From the NCBI GenBank assembly GCA_011390575.1, contig JAABSE010000003.1, forward strand, positions 37,922 through 101,921: a stretch of DNA of 64,000 bases. The letters are read 5' to 3'. Source of the DNA: Sphingobacteriia bacterium (GTDB taxonomy: Bacteria; Bacteroidota; Bacteroidia; Bacteroidales; UBA7960). Shown in pieces: positions 16,895 through 25,900 of the stretch (positions within the stretch are counted from its first letter, which is position 1; each line of letters opens with the position of its first letter). A model generated the notes under the pieces. The model was not told the DNA's origin and ran no database searches. It saw only the letters and a program-made list of their open reading frames with translations. Both the position numbers and the translations under genes were made by a program.

Positions 16895-18256
16895 TTAAGA
16901 GAACTCTCTGCGCACTAAGTCCAGTCCTTCCCTGATGGTTTCCTGAATTTCAATTTTGGAAGGACAAACATATTCACACAAAGCAAAATCCTCAGGGGCA
17001 ATTTCATAAATGCCTAATTTCTCCATCATATCTATGTCGTTGATCATAATAGACTTGAGCAATTGCATGGGCATGATCTCCATTGGCAACACTTTTTCAT
17101 ACACCCCTGTTACTACGAAAGGTCTTTCTCCACCTCGGATGTTGGTGTTAAGCCGGAATTTTTTGCCTGGCATCAGGAAAGCGGGAAAAGAGCGTGAGAG
17201 GCTGAATTTGTCAAAATTGGGCATTATCCATCCAAACATCTCGGGCTTGTCTCCCTCGGGAATAACGGTAATTTGATTGCTGTAAAACCTGAGGAAGTCA
17301 TTTGTGTTAACCTGGCAACCCGTCAAAACATCCCCACTAATATATCTGGGTTGCACGTCTTCTTCTAATCTCACATTTTTTTGAACAATATCAGAAACCT
17401 TTGCTCCGTCAGTTGCCCTGTAATACCTTGGATTGAGCACCTCTGAACCTGTAAGGGCAACGATTTTGGAAGCATCGTAGATTCCTTTTTCAAAAAGACG
17501 CCCTATCATGATTATGTGCTGCACACCCACATACCATACAATATCTCCTTTATCAACAGGGTCGATATGATGAATCTGGATACCTACGTTACCGGCAGGG
17601 TGTGGCCCTTCAAAATGATGAATCTTCACATTTTTGGCATTCAGAAAGCCTGGGTTAGCGGTTGTTTTACTGTGCACACTCAGGTGTACATCACCATCGG
17701 TTAATCTGGAGAGTGCATTAAGACCTGTCTGGAATTCATTTTCCTGACCTTTGATAATGAAATCAAGATCAGCAGCCAGGGGAGCACTGTCAAATGCTGA
17801 AACAAAAATTGCTTTCGGTTTATCTTCAGGATTGGCTATCACTGAATAAGGCCTTTGCCTGATGGCTGGCCACAGCCCGCTTTCCAGTATCTTACCTGCC
17901 ACTTTTTCACGCGACAGAGATAGAGGGTCGGCTGCACCAAAATCAACATATTCATCGGCAGCATCGGCATCTATTGTTACCCGCAGGATACGCCGCTTCT
18001 CTCCGCGAACCAGATCAGAAAAAGTTCCGCTTACCGGTGCTGTGAATATAATTTTTTCGTTATATTTATCGAAAAACAATGGCGTCCCCGCTTTTACTTT
18101 TTCTCCTTCTTTCACAAGCATTTTAGGAGTCAAACCATGAAAATCCGGTGGGCATACACTATACTTTGCAGACCGTGGAGACGAGTTCAGAATTTTTTCT
18201 GCCGCTCCCTGCATGGGGATGTCTAATCCTTTTTTTAATTTTATAGCCTTTGACAT
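16895..18256 (-). CDS. nqrA: Na+-translocating NADH:quinone reductase subunit A
   Basis: Peripheral cytoplasmic subunit involved in quinone binding. 453 residues starting MSKAIKLKKGLDIPMQGAAE, the family N-terminus, with RnfC-like features (PPDFHGLTPKMLVKEGEKVKAG, TGCQVNTNDFLRFYSNQIT) and a C-terminal ALCEYVCPSKIEIQETIREGL. First gene of the nqr operon. Confidence 0.97.
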   Translation of the reverse strand: MSKAIKLKKGLDIPMQGAAEKILNSSPRSAKYSVCPPDFHGLTPKMLVKEGEKVKAGTPLFFDKYNEKIIFTAPVSGTFSDLVRGEKRRILRVTIDADAADEYVDFGAADPLSLSREKVAGKILESGLWPAIRQRPYSVIANPEDKPKAIFVSAFDSAPLAADLDFIIKGQENEFQTGLNALSRLTDGDVHLSVHSKTTANPGFLNAKNVKIHHFEGPHPAGNVGIQIHHIDPVDKGDIVWYVGVQHIIMIGRLFEKGIYDASKIVALTGSEVLNPRYYRATDGAKVSDIVQKNVRLEEDVQPRYISGDVLTGCQVNTNDFLRFYSNQITVIPEGDKPEMFGWIMPNFDKFSLSRSFPAFLMPGKKFRLNTNIRGGERPFVVTGVYEKVLPMEIMPMQLLKSIMINDIDMMEKLGIYEIAPEDFALCEYVCPSKIEIQETIREGLDLVRREFS

Positions 18257-18267
18257 TTTGTTGGTTC

Positions 18268-18298
18268 TATTTTTGCACTATATTAAACAACAAATTTA
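18268..18298. promoter_or_regulatory. Divergent -7 boxes between nqrA and the T9SS plug gene
   Basis: The plus strand has TATTTTTG at 18268-18275 (towards the plug gene). The minus strand has TAAATTTG at 18291-18298 (towards nqrA, 35 bases from its ATG). Neither has a clear -33. The two starts would lie close together in the 143-base gap. Confidence 0.4.
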
Positions 18299-18399
18299 GA
18301 GATATTTTTAAACCTGAAAAACTTTTTTGTTGACCACTACTCTTAAAATAAATAAATATTCAAATAATTAAATATACTGTTTATCATATAAATTACAGG

Positions 18400-19806
18400 A
18401 TGATGCAATCTCAAAATTCATTTTTACGCATTTTTACACCGAAATCAGTATTTTTCTTCTCCGCGGTTTTGTTCTTCAGCCTCTGCCTTTTTCCATCTCT
18501 GCATGCCAATGACAGAAATATTTCTTTATTGAAAGAAGGAGAAGTAAAGATAATGGAAATGACTGAATTTCAACCTCCTGACGATGATTATTTTGACGGT
18601 GACTTCCTAAGATTCAGCGATTTCGTTTATGTTAACAACATTAAATCTATTTTGTTTAACAGAAAAGGATGGGAATTAACGCCTCCTATTATAGAATTAA
18701 ATAGTGCAGAACAACTGATTCTTCGTTTTGACGATCTGGACGCAGATTTCAAAAATTATGCATACACTATTGTGCATTGCGATGCCATGTGGCAGCCGTC
18801 CGATCTCATGGAGTATGAATATATTGAGGGGTTTTCTGAAGACAGAATCAATGAATATTCCTTTTCAAGAAACACCAGGGTTCCTTTCACTCACTATTAT
18901 CTGGAATTCCCCAACGCTAATATGAAACCCAAACTGTCAGGCAATTATATACTGAAAATTTTCCTTGATGGCAATCGGGAGGATGTGGTTTTAACCCGGC
19001 GATTTATGGTATTTGAACAAAAGGTTACGATTGAACCTACCGTAAAACAAGCCACCAACCTCAATTACCGTGATACCAAACAAGAAATTGATTTTTCAAT
19101 AAATACAAGTCTTTTCCCCATATCCAATCCTTACCGGGATTTGAAAGTGCTTATTACCCAAAATGGAAGATGGGACAATGCCATATACGGATTACAACCC
19201 AGGCTGGTGCAAGGCAACATGCTTATTTATGATTACGAAGACGAAAACCTTTTTCAGGGAGGAAATGAGTTCCGCAATTTTGACATCAAAAGCTTAAGAC
19301 ACAGAAGTTTAAATGTAGAGGGAATCAATTCTATTACCAATGGTTGGGAAGTGTACCTGCGACCTGACAAAAACCGGCGGTTTCTCAGATACACCACCAA
19401 AGACGATATCAACGGGAAGTTTTTGATAAAAACCGAAGATTATCCGGATGATTTTCTGGAAAGTGATTATGCCTGGGTACATTTTGTTTTGCCGCACAAT
19501 ACCCCTTTGACAGATGGCAATGTTTATGTAATGGGAGAATTGACAGACTGGAATCTTTCCAACCGCAACAAAATGGAATACAACTACAGGGACTCACGGT
19601 ATGAGTTGCGGATATTACTCAAACAGGGATTTTATGATTACCAGTATGTTTTCCTGGAAGATGGAACCGATGTGGGTGATGAGTCTCTATTCGAGGGTAC
19701 TCATTCCATTACTGAAAACGACTATACTATATATGTTTACTACCGCAAGCCCGGAGACATTTTCGACAGCCTGATTGGAATTCAGCATATCAACTCGGGC
19801 ATCTGA
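18400..19806 (+). CDS. Type IX secretion system plug protein (DUF5103 family)
   Basis: 468 residues with a signal peptide (FFFSAVLFFSLCLFPSLHAN). The body matches the DUF5103 pattern: ILFNRKGWELTPPIIELNS, LRFDDLDADFKNYAYTIVHC, INEYSFSRNTRVPFTHYYLE and PKLSGNYILKIF. Proteins of this family include the plug found in the SprA translocon of the Flavobacterium T9SS, closing the pore when PorV is absent. I recognise the family by eye; the plug role is family knowledge. T9SS cargo proteins elsewhere in the window fit. It is divergently placed from nqr and not in a T9SS operon. Confidence 0.85.
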   Translation: MMQSQNSFLRIFTPKSVFFFSAVLFFSLCLFPSLHANDRNISLLKEGEVKIMEMTEFQPPDDDYFDGDFLRFSDFVYVNNIKSILFNRKGWELTPPIIELNSAEQLILRFDDLDADFKNYAYTIVHCDAMWQPSDLMEYEYIEGFSEDRINEYSFSRNTRVPFTHYYLEFPNANMKPKLSGNYILKIFLDGNREDVVLTRRFMVFEQKVTIEPTVKQATNLNYRDTKQEIDFSINTSLFPISNPYRDLKVLITQNGRWDNAIYGLQPRLVQGNMLIYDYEDENLFQGGNEFRNFDIKSLRHRSLNVEGINSITNGWEVYLRPDKNRRFLRYTTKDDINGKFLIKTEDYPDDFLESDYAWVHFVLPHNTPLTDGNVYVMGELTDWNLSNRNKMEYNYRDSRYELRILLKQGFYDYQYVFLEDGTDVGDESLFEGTHSITENDYTIYVYYRKPGDIFDSLIGIQHINSGI

Positions 19807-19853
19807 GAAGGCCCTGCTTTTAGCCCTCCAATAAAACCGCCTTTGAAAAGGAC

Positions 19854-20060
19854 TCACCCCCCTGTCATCAGGTGAATTACAGCAACTTTATCTCCATCTT
19901 TGATAACTGTTGTGTCATAATCTTCCCGTTTGACTGTGGTATCGTTGATGCGAACCAGCAACATTTTGTAAGAGAAATTTTTCACTTCCAGCAATTGCTG
20001 AATGGTTAACTGATCATACTCAGGAAAGGTTTCATTGCGGTTGTTTAACGTAATGGTCAT
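19854..20060 (-). CDS. thiS: Sulfur carrier protein ThiS
   Basis: Ubiquitin-like carrier that is adenylated and thiocarboxylated at its C-terminal Gly-Gly and donates sulfur for thiazole synthesis. 68 residues with the expected beta-grasp composition and the terminal HLMTGG. Length is normal. No thiamine gene lies nearby, which is unusual because thiS normally clusters with thiG/thiF. A related small carrier cannot be excluded. Confidence 0.85.
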   Translation of the reverse strand: MTITLNNRNETFPEYDQLTIQQLLEVKNFSYKMLLVRINDTTVKREDYDTTVIKDGDKVAVIHLMTGG

Positions 20061-20255
20061 GGATTATTTATCTGTTTATTTTTTTAATTGCCTGTTATTA
20101 TACTGACTATGCTTTATCATGCAAACCCAATAATGTCAGCGCTACGCGCCTTTAATTACTGATTTTGTTTTCGTTTGGTTTTTATAAGCTGAAACCTGTC
20201 GAACCTTACAGCTTTAATATATTCATAGGGTCACAAATTGTTTATTAAGGAATTG

Positions 20256-20849
20256 TTACCTTATTTTTTTCACCCAGAATTCCAGGTTTTTCTCTGTTTC
20301 TTCTTCCTGATCCACATCCGTCCACGACATAACGGCAGACAGCCCGGGTTGCAGGCTGTATCCCATTTTCGTCCAGAATTCTTCAAGAGACTTGTAATTA
20401 TCGGGTTTCATGGGATGATCCTTGCTGCGATTGACTGCACAAAATGTAGTATAATTTATTTGCGGATGCTTCAGGGCCTCCTCTTCCCTGTATTGAAAAA
20501 ATAATTTTCCAAAACCTTTCCCGCGGTAAATTCTCTCCAGCAGGGATTCGCCAAAATAGAAGTAGCTGTTTACATCAATCCCCTTCTCCTCAAAAGGCTT
20601 GCGGATATTATCAGCTTCTTCGCTTAGGGGAAGACATGTGGCTACACCGGTAATCCGGGTACCATAAAACAACACAAAAATCCTCGCATTGGGGGCATTG
20701 AAATACCGGCTCAGATAATCCTTTTCATTTTCGATAGTTCCTTTGTAGAGGTAAGGATAATCTCTGAATACCCTCATCCGCAAATCAGCTATTGCAGCAA
20801 GATAAGCTTCTGCCTCCTTACCCGAAAAAGATTTAACTTCAAATTCCAT
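20256..20849 (-). CDS. GNAT-family N-acetyltransferase
   Basis: 197 residues with a GNAT fold: MRVFRDYPYLYKG, ITGVATCLPLSEEAD, the acetyl-CoA loop ERIYRGKGFGKLFFQYREEEAL (Q/R-x-x-G-x-G/A pattern) and FWTKMGYSLQPG near the C-terminus. The substrate is unknown. Upstream (20850-20951) is a short non-coding gap. Confidence 0.82.
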   Translation of the reverse strand: MEFEVKSFSGKEAEAYLAAIADLRMRVFRDYPYLYKGTIENEKDYLSRYFNAPNARIFVLFYGTRITGVATCLPLSEEADNIRKPFEEKGIDVNSYFYFGESLLERIYRGKGFGKLFFQYREEEALKHPQINYTTFCAVNRSKDHPMKPDNYKSLEEFWTKMGYSLQPGLSAVMSWTDVDQEEETEKNLEFWVKKIR

Positions 20850-20951
20850 AATATCGTTTTTTAACCTTACAACAATTGACTGAATAAAAAGTAACTACTC
20901 AGCTTATTTAACCTGCAGGCCGAAGTATAAGTATAATCTCCAAAGTGAAGA

Positions 20952-21467
20952 TTACAATATTTTTCTTGCTTCCGTTTTGACAAAGTCAAGTGCTTTGCGA
21001 GTTGCCGATTTATCAATACTCATTTCCAGTATTTTCCGGCTCAAATCGGCACTGCTGGAATCTTCGGGTAGCCTGGCTGCTGAGGTGTTTATCTGGCGAA
21101 TCATTTCTTCTTTTGCCCCTTTTACCTTTTCCCACGCTTCAATGGAAACATACAGCTGCTGGGAAAGATTATGATCATACTCTTCCCGGATATTCTGAAT
21201 AAGCATCTGCTGAAATTGCTTTACATTAAGGTTGGGCTTATGGGTTCTCATGACCAGGTTTCCCGGTGATATGCGTTCCAGTAGCAAAACAAGCCTTTCA
21301 TAAGCCTGAAGACGAACCGGTAAAGAAAGCTTTTGCTTTTCTTCCATCATGCGCAATTGCCTGTTTAGATTCTCCTGTTTGAAAAACTCTTTGAGAATAA
21401 ACCAGGCGGTAAGAAAAACCACTACTGCAGGCAGTATGTATCGTATCGAAAGCAATAATTCCGTCAT
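20952..21467 (-). CDS. Small membrane-anchored coiled-coil protein (DUF7935-like)
   Basis: 171 residues: one N-terminal helix (ILPAVVVFLTAWFILKEFF), a charged segment, then a conserved-looking core LPVRLQAYERLVLLLERISP and a helical C-terminal half. The core resembles an uncharacterised Bacteroidota family that I remember as DUF7935. No catalytic motif. It is 102 bases from the GNAT gene and may be its promoter-proximal partner. Function unknown. Confidence 0.7.
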   Translation of the reverse strand: MTELLLSIRYILPAVVVFLTAWFILKEFFKQENLNRQLRMMEEKQKLSLPVRLQAYERLVLLLERISPGNLVMRTHKPNLNVKQFQQMLIQNIREEYDHNLSQQLYVSIEAWEKVKGAKEEMIRQINTSAARLPEDSSSADLSRKILEMSIDKSATRKALDFVKTEARKIL

Positions 21468-21484
21468 ATATCAGCTATTTTTCA

Positions 21485-21492
21485 CAAAGATA
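21485..21492 (-). promoter_or_regulatory. Promoter -7 box (TATCTTTG) for the DUF7935-like gene
   Basis: The minus strand reads TATCTTTG 18 bases upstream of the ATG at 21467. No convincing -33. Confidence 0.45.
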
Positions 21493-21676
21493 TAATGTAA
21501 TTTCTACATATCCATTATCAGCAGCATCCTTGTTTCTATGTTTATTACAAAAAACTAAACCAAAAGCAGAAATATTTGTTAAATTCTTTTCAATACGTCA
21601 AAAACATTTAGGTTTCATTCAAATGTGAACCTTCAATTTATCCTGTGACTATCAGACCATCTTTAAATTGCCAATT

Positions 21677-22603
21677 ATGAAAAGATTTATCTTACCCGTT
21701 TTTTTATTTCTGCTGTCCAATTTTTTACAGCATGTCAGCCGATACATTTCAAAATTACCGGAAGAGCTGCTTCCCACCATACAAAAAAGTGGGGAAGTCC
21801 TGTTTGTCGTAAGTATTGCATGGGGGTTGATAGCATTTATCCGGATGTCGAAACTCCAGCTGCTGAAAAAGTATGACATCTCTTTGGCTGATAACCTGAA
21901 AAGCAGAAAGGTCTATACCCAATACAACATTCTTGAAAAAATATTGATCATTATTATTGGTGTAATAGCTACTGCCGTTACCCTGATGTTGTTTGAAGGG
22001 GTGCGCAATGTAGGGGTAAGTCTTTTTGCTTCAGCGGGCCTTGCCGGTTTGATTATAGGTTTATCGGCACAAAAAGCCCTGGGAACCATTCTGGCAGGAT
22101 TGCAGATTGCTGTAACCCAACCCATCCGGATGGATGATGTAGTAATAGTAGAAAATGAATGGGGATGGATTGAAGAAATTAACCTGACCTATGTAGTAGT
22201 TCGCATATGGGACAAACGAAGACTGGTGGTTCCTTCCACTTATTTTCTCGAACGACCCTTCCAAAACTGGACGCGCACCTCTGCCGATATTCTGGGTACG
22301 GTTTTCATTTATACCGATTATACCATCCCCTTTGAACCTCTTCGCCAGGAGCTCACCCGCCTGCTGAAAGCCAGCCCCCATTGGGATGGCAAAGTAAACG
22401 TGCTGCAGGTAACTGATGCCAAAGAACACACCCTGGAAATCCGCGCCCTGATGAGTGCCGAAACCAGCCCTAAGGCATGGGATCTGCGGGTTTTCGTGCG
22501 TGAAAAACTCATTGAGTTTATCCAGAAAGAATATCCTCAGTGTTTGCCACGGACAAGGGTAGTGATGGAAGAAAATGCCAAAGCCATTCAACAGGGAGCA
22601 TAG
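21677..22603 (+). CDS. MscS-family mechanosensitive ion channel
   Basis: 308 residues: three or four hydrophobic helices, the pore helix ASAGLAGLIIGLSAQKALGTILAGLQIAVTQP (MscS TM3 glycine/alanine pattern) and the cytoplasmic beta domain (RMDDVVIVENEWGWIEEINLTYVVVRIWDKRRLVVPSTYF). The track begins at a TTG (21668); ATG 21677 (MKRFILPVFL) is preferred. Osmotic safety valve or specialised small-conductance channel. Monocistronic as far as can be seen. Confidence 0.9.
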   Translation: MKRFILPVFLFLLSNFLQHVSRYISKLPEELLPTIQKSGEVLFVVSIAWGLIAFIRMSKLQLLKKYDISLADNLKSRKVYTQYNILEKILIIIIGVIATAVTLMLFEGVRNVGVSLFASAGLAGLIIGLSAQKALGTILAGLQIAVTQPIRMDDVVIVENEWGWIEEINLTYVVVRIWDKRRLVVPSTYFLERPFQNWTRTSADILGTVFIYTDYTIPFEPLRQELTRLLKASPHWDGKVNVLQVTDAKEHTLEIRALMSAETSPKAWDLRVFVREKLIEFIQKEYPQCLPRTRVVMEENAKAIQQGA

Positions 22604-22980
22604 CAATCAGAAAACCTGCCCCGGTATGGTGAAGGTAAGCCCCATTTCTGTTTTGTGGAAAAACTACAAGCGAAAACTACCAATGCCTTAATTGGGTTGT
22701 TGAGTGCCATAAATCCCCCTTCGAATCAAATCTGCCCAAACATGTAATCAACTGTATATCAAAAGATAAGTGCGGTCAGCACTTACAACAAAGACAGTAA
22801 AAATGCCTGAACAAGATCGGTATAATTCAGAGAATAAATCCTGCGACAATTTTTACCTTTGATTTATACTATTTCTCAATTCGTGTAAACCCCCGCTGCA
22901 GACATATTTGCATCAGGATTTTTCAGGAGTAGAAAAACCTTTATAAATCCAGTTATCTGGCTATTATTTTTCCCAAATTG
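22604..22980. other. Non-coding gap upstream of the hybrid kinase
   Basis: 377 bases without a credible ORF. A TACCTTTG -7 box at 22854-22861 (plus) would give a leader of ~110 bases to the kinase ATG. Otherwise AT-rich sequence with no repeat, tRNA or strong hairpin that I could find. Confidence 0.6.
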
Positions 22981-25900
22981 ATGCGACATACATCCAACCA
23001 CAATACATCTGAAATCAACGCAAATTCTCAGCACTCAGATAGCGATCTTTCAGAATTTTCTATAAGCACCCAACAGAAAAATTTATGCGATCAGATCTGT
23101 ATGAGCCTGACCAATACCGATTCTACAGATCAGGTTTACTATCTGTCGCCGGAAGGATATCTCGTTTTGCGAAGCAGAAAAAGCAACCGGTTTTACCAAC
23201 ATCCCGGCAATCTTCACCTGCTGGATTTATTACATTACGAAAACAAGGAACAATCATGGAATGCATTTATCAAGGCTGCATCAGAAGGTAAAATATCCCA
23301 AACCACCCACAGGCTTGCCACGAAGAAAACCGATTACCGCTGGTACGATGTCTTATTCACTCCCGTAGTTATTGACGGCAAAGTTTTAAGAATCATAGCG
23401 TTTGTCACCGATATTCATGACGAGAAGATAAAAAACGATGAAAACCGATATATGGCCGAACTGTTAAACCTTGTTGGCCAGGCAATTATCGTAACAGATT
23501 TGCAGGGTAAAATAGCGTTTGCCAATCAAACCTCCCGTACCCTATACGGTTGGTCACCCGAAGAAATGGCCGGAAAAGATTATTCAATTCTGTTTCCGGA
23601 AAATCATTCTATCAATACACAGGAAATATCTGATGCACTTAACCGTGCCAGGAGCTGGCAGGGAGAGCTGTTTTTAAAGCATCGCACCGGAAAGATCGTT
23701 CCTGTGTTATCAAGCAGTTCACCTTTGCATGATTCAGAAGGAGAAGTTAATGGTATTGTGAGTATTTCCGGCGATATAAGCCATACAAAGCGAATAGAAA
23801 ATGCACTGAGCTTAAGCGAGAAAAAATACAGGAGAATGTTTTTGCTCAGCCCGCAACCCATGATGATATACGACAGGGATACATTCCGATTTCTGGAAGT
23901 AAATGAGGCTGCACTGGAGAAATACGGATACACCAAAGAAGAATTTCTTGAGATGAGACTTAAGGATATTTGTTTGGAGGGGGAACATCCATGCTCAGAA
24001 GCAAAATCGGTTAAAGATTCTAACTCCAGGGTGTTCTCATCCTATCGTCACATCAAAAAAAATGGTGAATTGATGCACGTAGAGATAATTTCACAAAATA
24101 TCATTCACCAGGGTCGCAGTGCAAATCACATACTCATCAACGACATAACAGAGCAGAAAGAGGCAGCCCAGGCCATTGCAGAATGGAAACAAAGATATGA
24201 AAAGGTAACGGCAGCTTCCGGTCAGGTAGCTTATGAATATAACATAACCCAAAATCAGCTTATCTGGGGAGGAAGTGTTCGCTCGGTGCTCGGCTATTCA
24301 GACCAGGAACTCAATGGCAATACATCTGTATGGAGATCGCTGATACATCCTGAGGATTTGCCTATGGCATTAAAACTACAGAAAGAGGCTCTGAAAAATA
24401 AATCCCGTAAAATTGCCCAGTACAGGATAAAACACAAAGACGGTCATTTCATTTTCCTGCAGGAAACCGGGATACTGATGGAACACGCCAGAGAGGAAGA
24501 TCAGATAATGATTGGGATGATACAGGATGTAACAGAAAGTAAAAAATCTGCCGAAGCCCTGCGCGAAAGCATGGCCCGTTTCAATGCAACCTTTAACAGC
24601 GCTTTCCAGTTTATAGGATTATTAGACACTACCGGCAACATCCACGAAGCCAACAATACATTTAAAAAATTCCTTAACAAATCCACTGAAGAAGTCATTG
24701 GAAAATACATTTGCCAGGTATTGGGTGACAATGAAAGGCCTCAACTGACAAAAATCATCCGTAAGGCCGTGAGGGCAGCTGCCCGTGGGGAGTTTACCAG
24801 GCATGAACTAAATTTAAAACACTTTTCTGATAAGAATACCTTTATCGATTTCTCTTTAAGCCCCATAAAACATGATGATGGAACTATCGGGATGCTGGTA
24901 TTTGAAGGAAGGGACATTACCCAGCTTCGTGAAAAAGAGGAAATGGCCCGGATCATGGAAAGGGCTTTTAACAAATCTACCAATGGGGTTGCCATTGCAG
25001 ATGCACGACTTCCGGATTTGCCTCTGATTATGGTCAATGAAGCATTCGAAAAAATTACAGGATACAAATCAGCGGAAATTTTGGGACAGAACGCCAGGTT
25101 CATGCATGGGGGCAAATCTGACCAACCCAATCTGGAAATCGTCCGAAATGCCGTGCGAAAAGGAATTGAATGCAGAACCGAAGTGATCAATTACACCAAA
25201 ACCGGGAAAAAATACTGGAATGAACTGTATCTTGCCCCCGTAAAAGATGACATGGGCAAAGTAACCCATTTTTTGGGCATCCATAACGACATTACCCAAA
25301 GGAAAAAGGCGCAGGAGGAACTGGAAAGCTACCGTGCAAGCCTGGAAGAAATGGTAAAAGACCGCACAGAAGAGCTGAAAGGAGCTTATGAAAAGGCGGA
25401 AGCAGCGAATAAGGCCAAGAGTACATTCCTGGCCAACATGAGCCATGAAATACGCACCCCCCTCAATGCTATAATCGGATTTTCAGAAATTCTCATGACT
25501 TCGGTGGAGGATAAAAAGCAAAACTCGCAATTAAGGTCCATCCGCAACAGCGGTCGCAACCTGCTCAATATCATCAACGAAATACTTGATCTTTCCAAAA
25601 TTGAAGCAGGCAAAATGGCCATAAAGAAAGAGCCTGTAAACCTGAAAACCATTATCGCCGATTTGGAAAACATCTATTCAGAAAAGGCCGGAGAAAAAAA
25701 CATTGTATTCTTTACCGAAAAACAGAAAAACATCCCCCCTTCACTCCTGCTTGACCCCGTAAGATTACAACAGGTGCTGGTCAACCTTGTGAGTAACGCC
25801 ATAAAATTCACCCATAAAGGTCACATTATTTTATCTATCGACACAAAGAACAGGAAAAAAGATACGCTGGATCTTGTATTCAGGGTGGAAGATAGCGGCA

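Noticed and set aside
20061-20255. TPP riboswitch upstream of thiS
   Set aside because: No CTGAGA or ACCTGATC-type core on the minus strand.
24741-25446. Antisense ORFs across the hybrid kinase
   Set aside because: Shadows of a kinase reading frame with unmistakable PAS/HisKA motifs.
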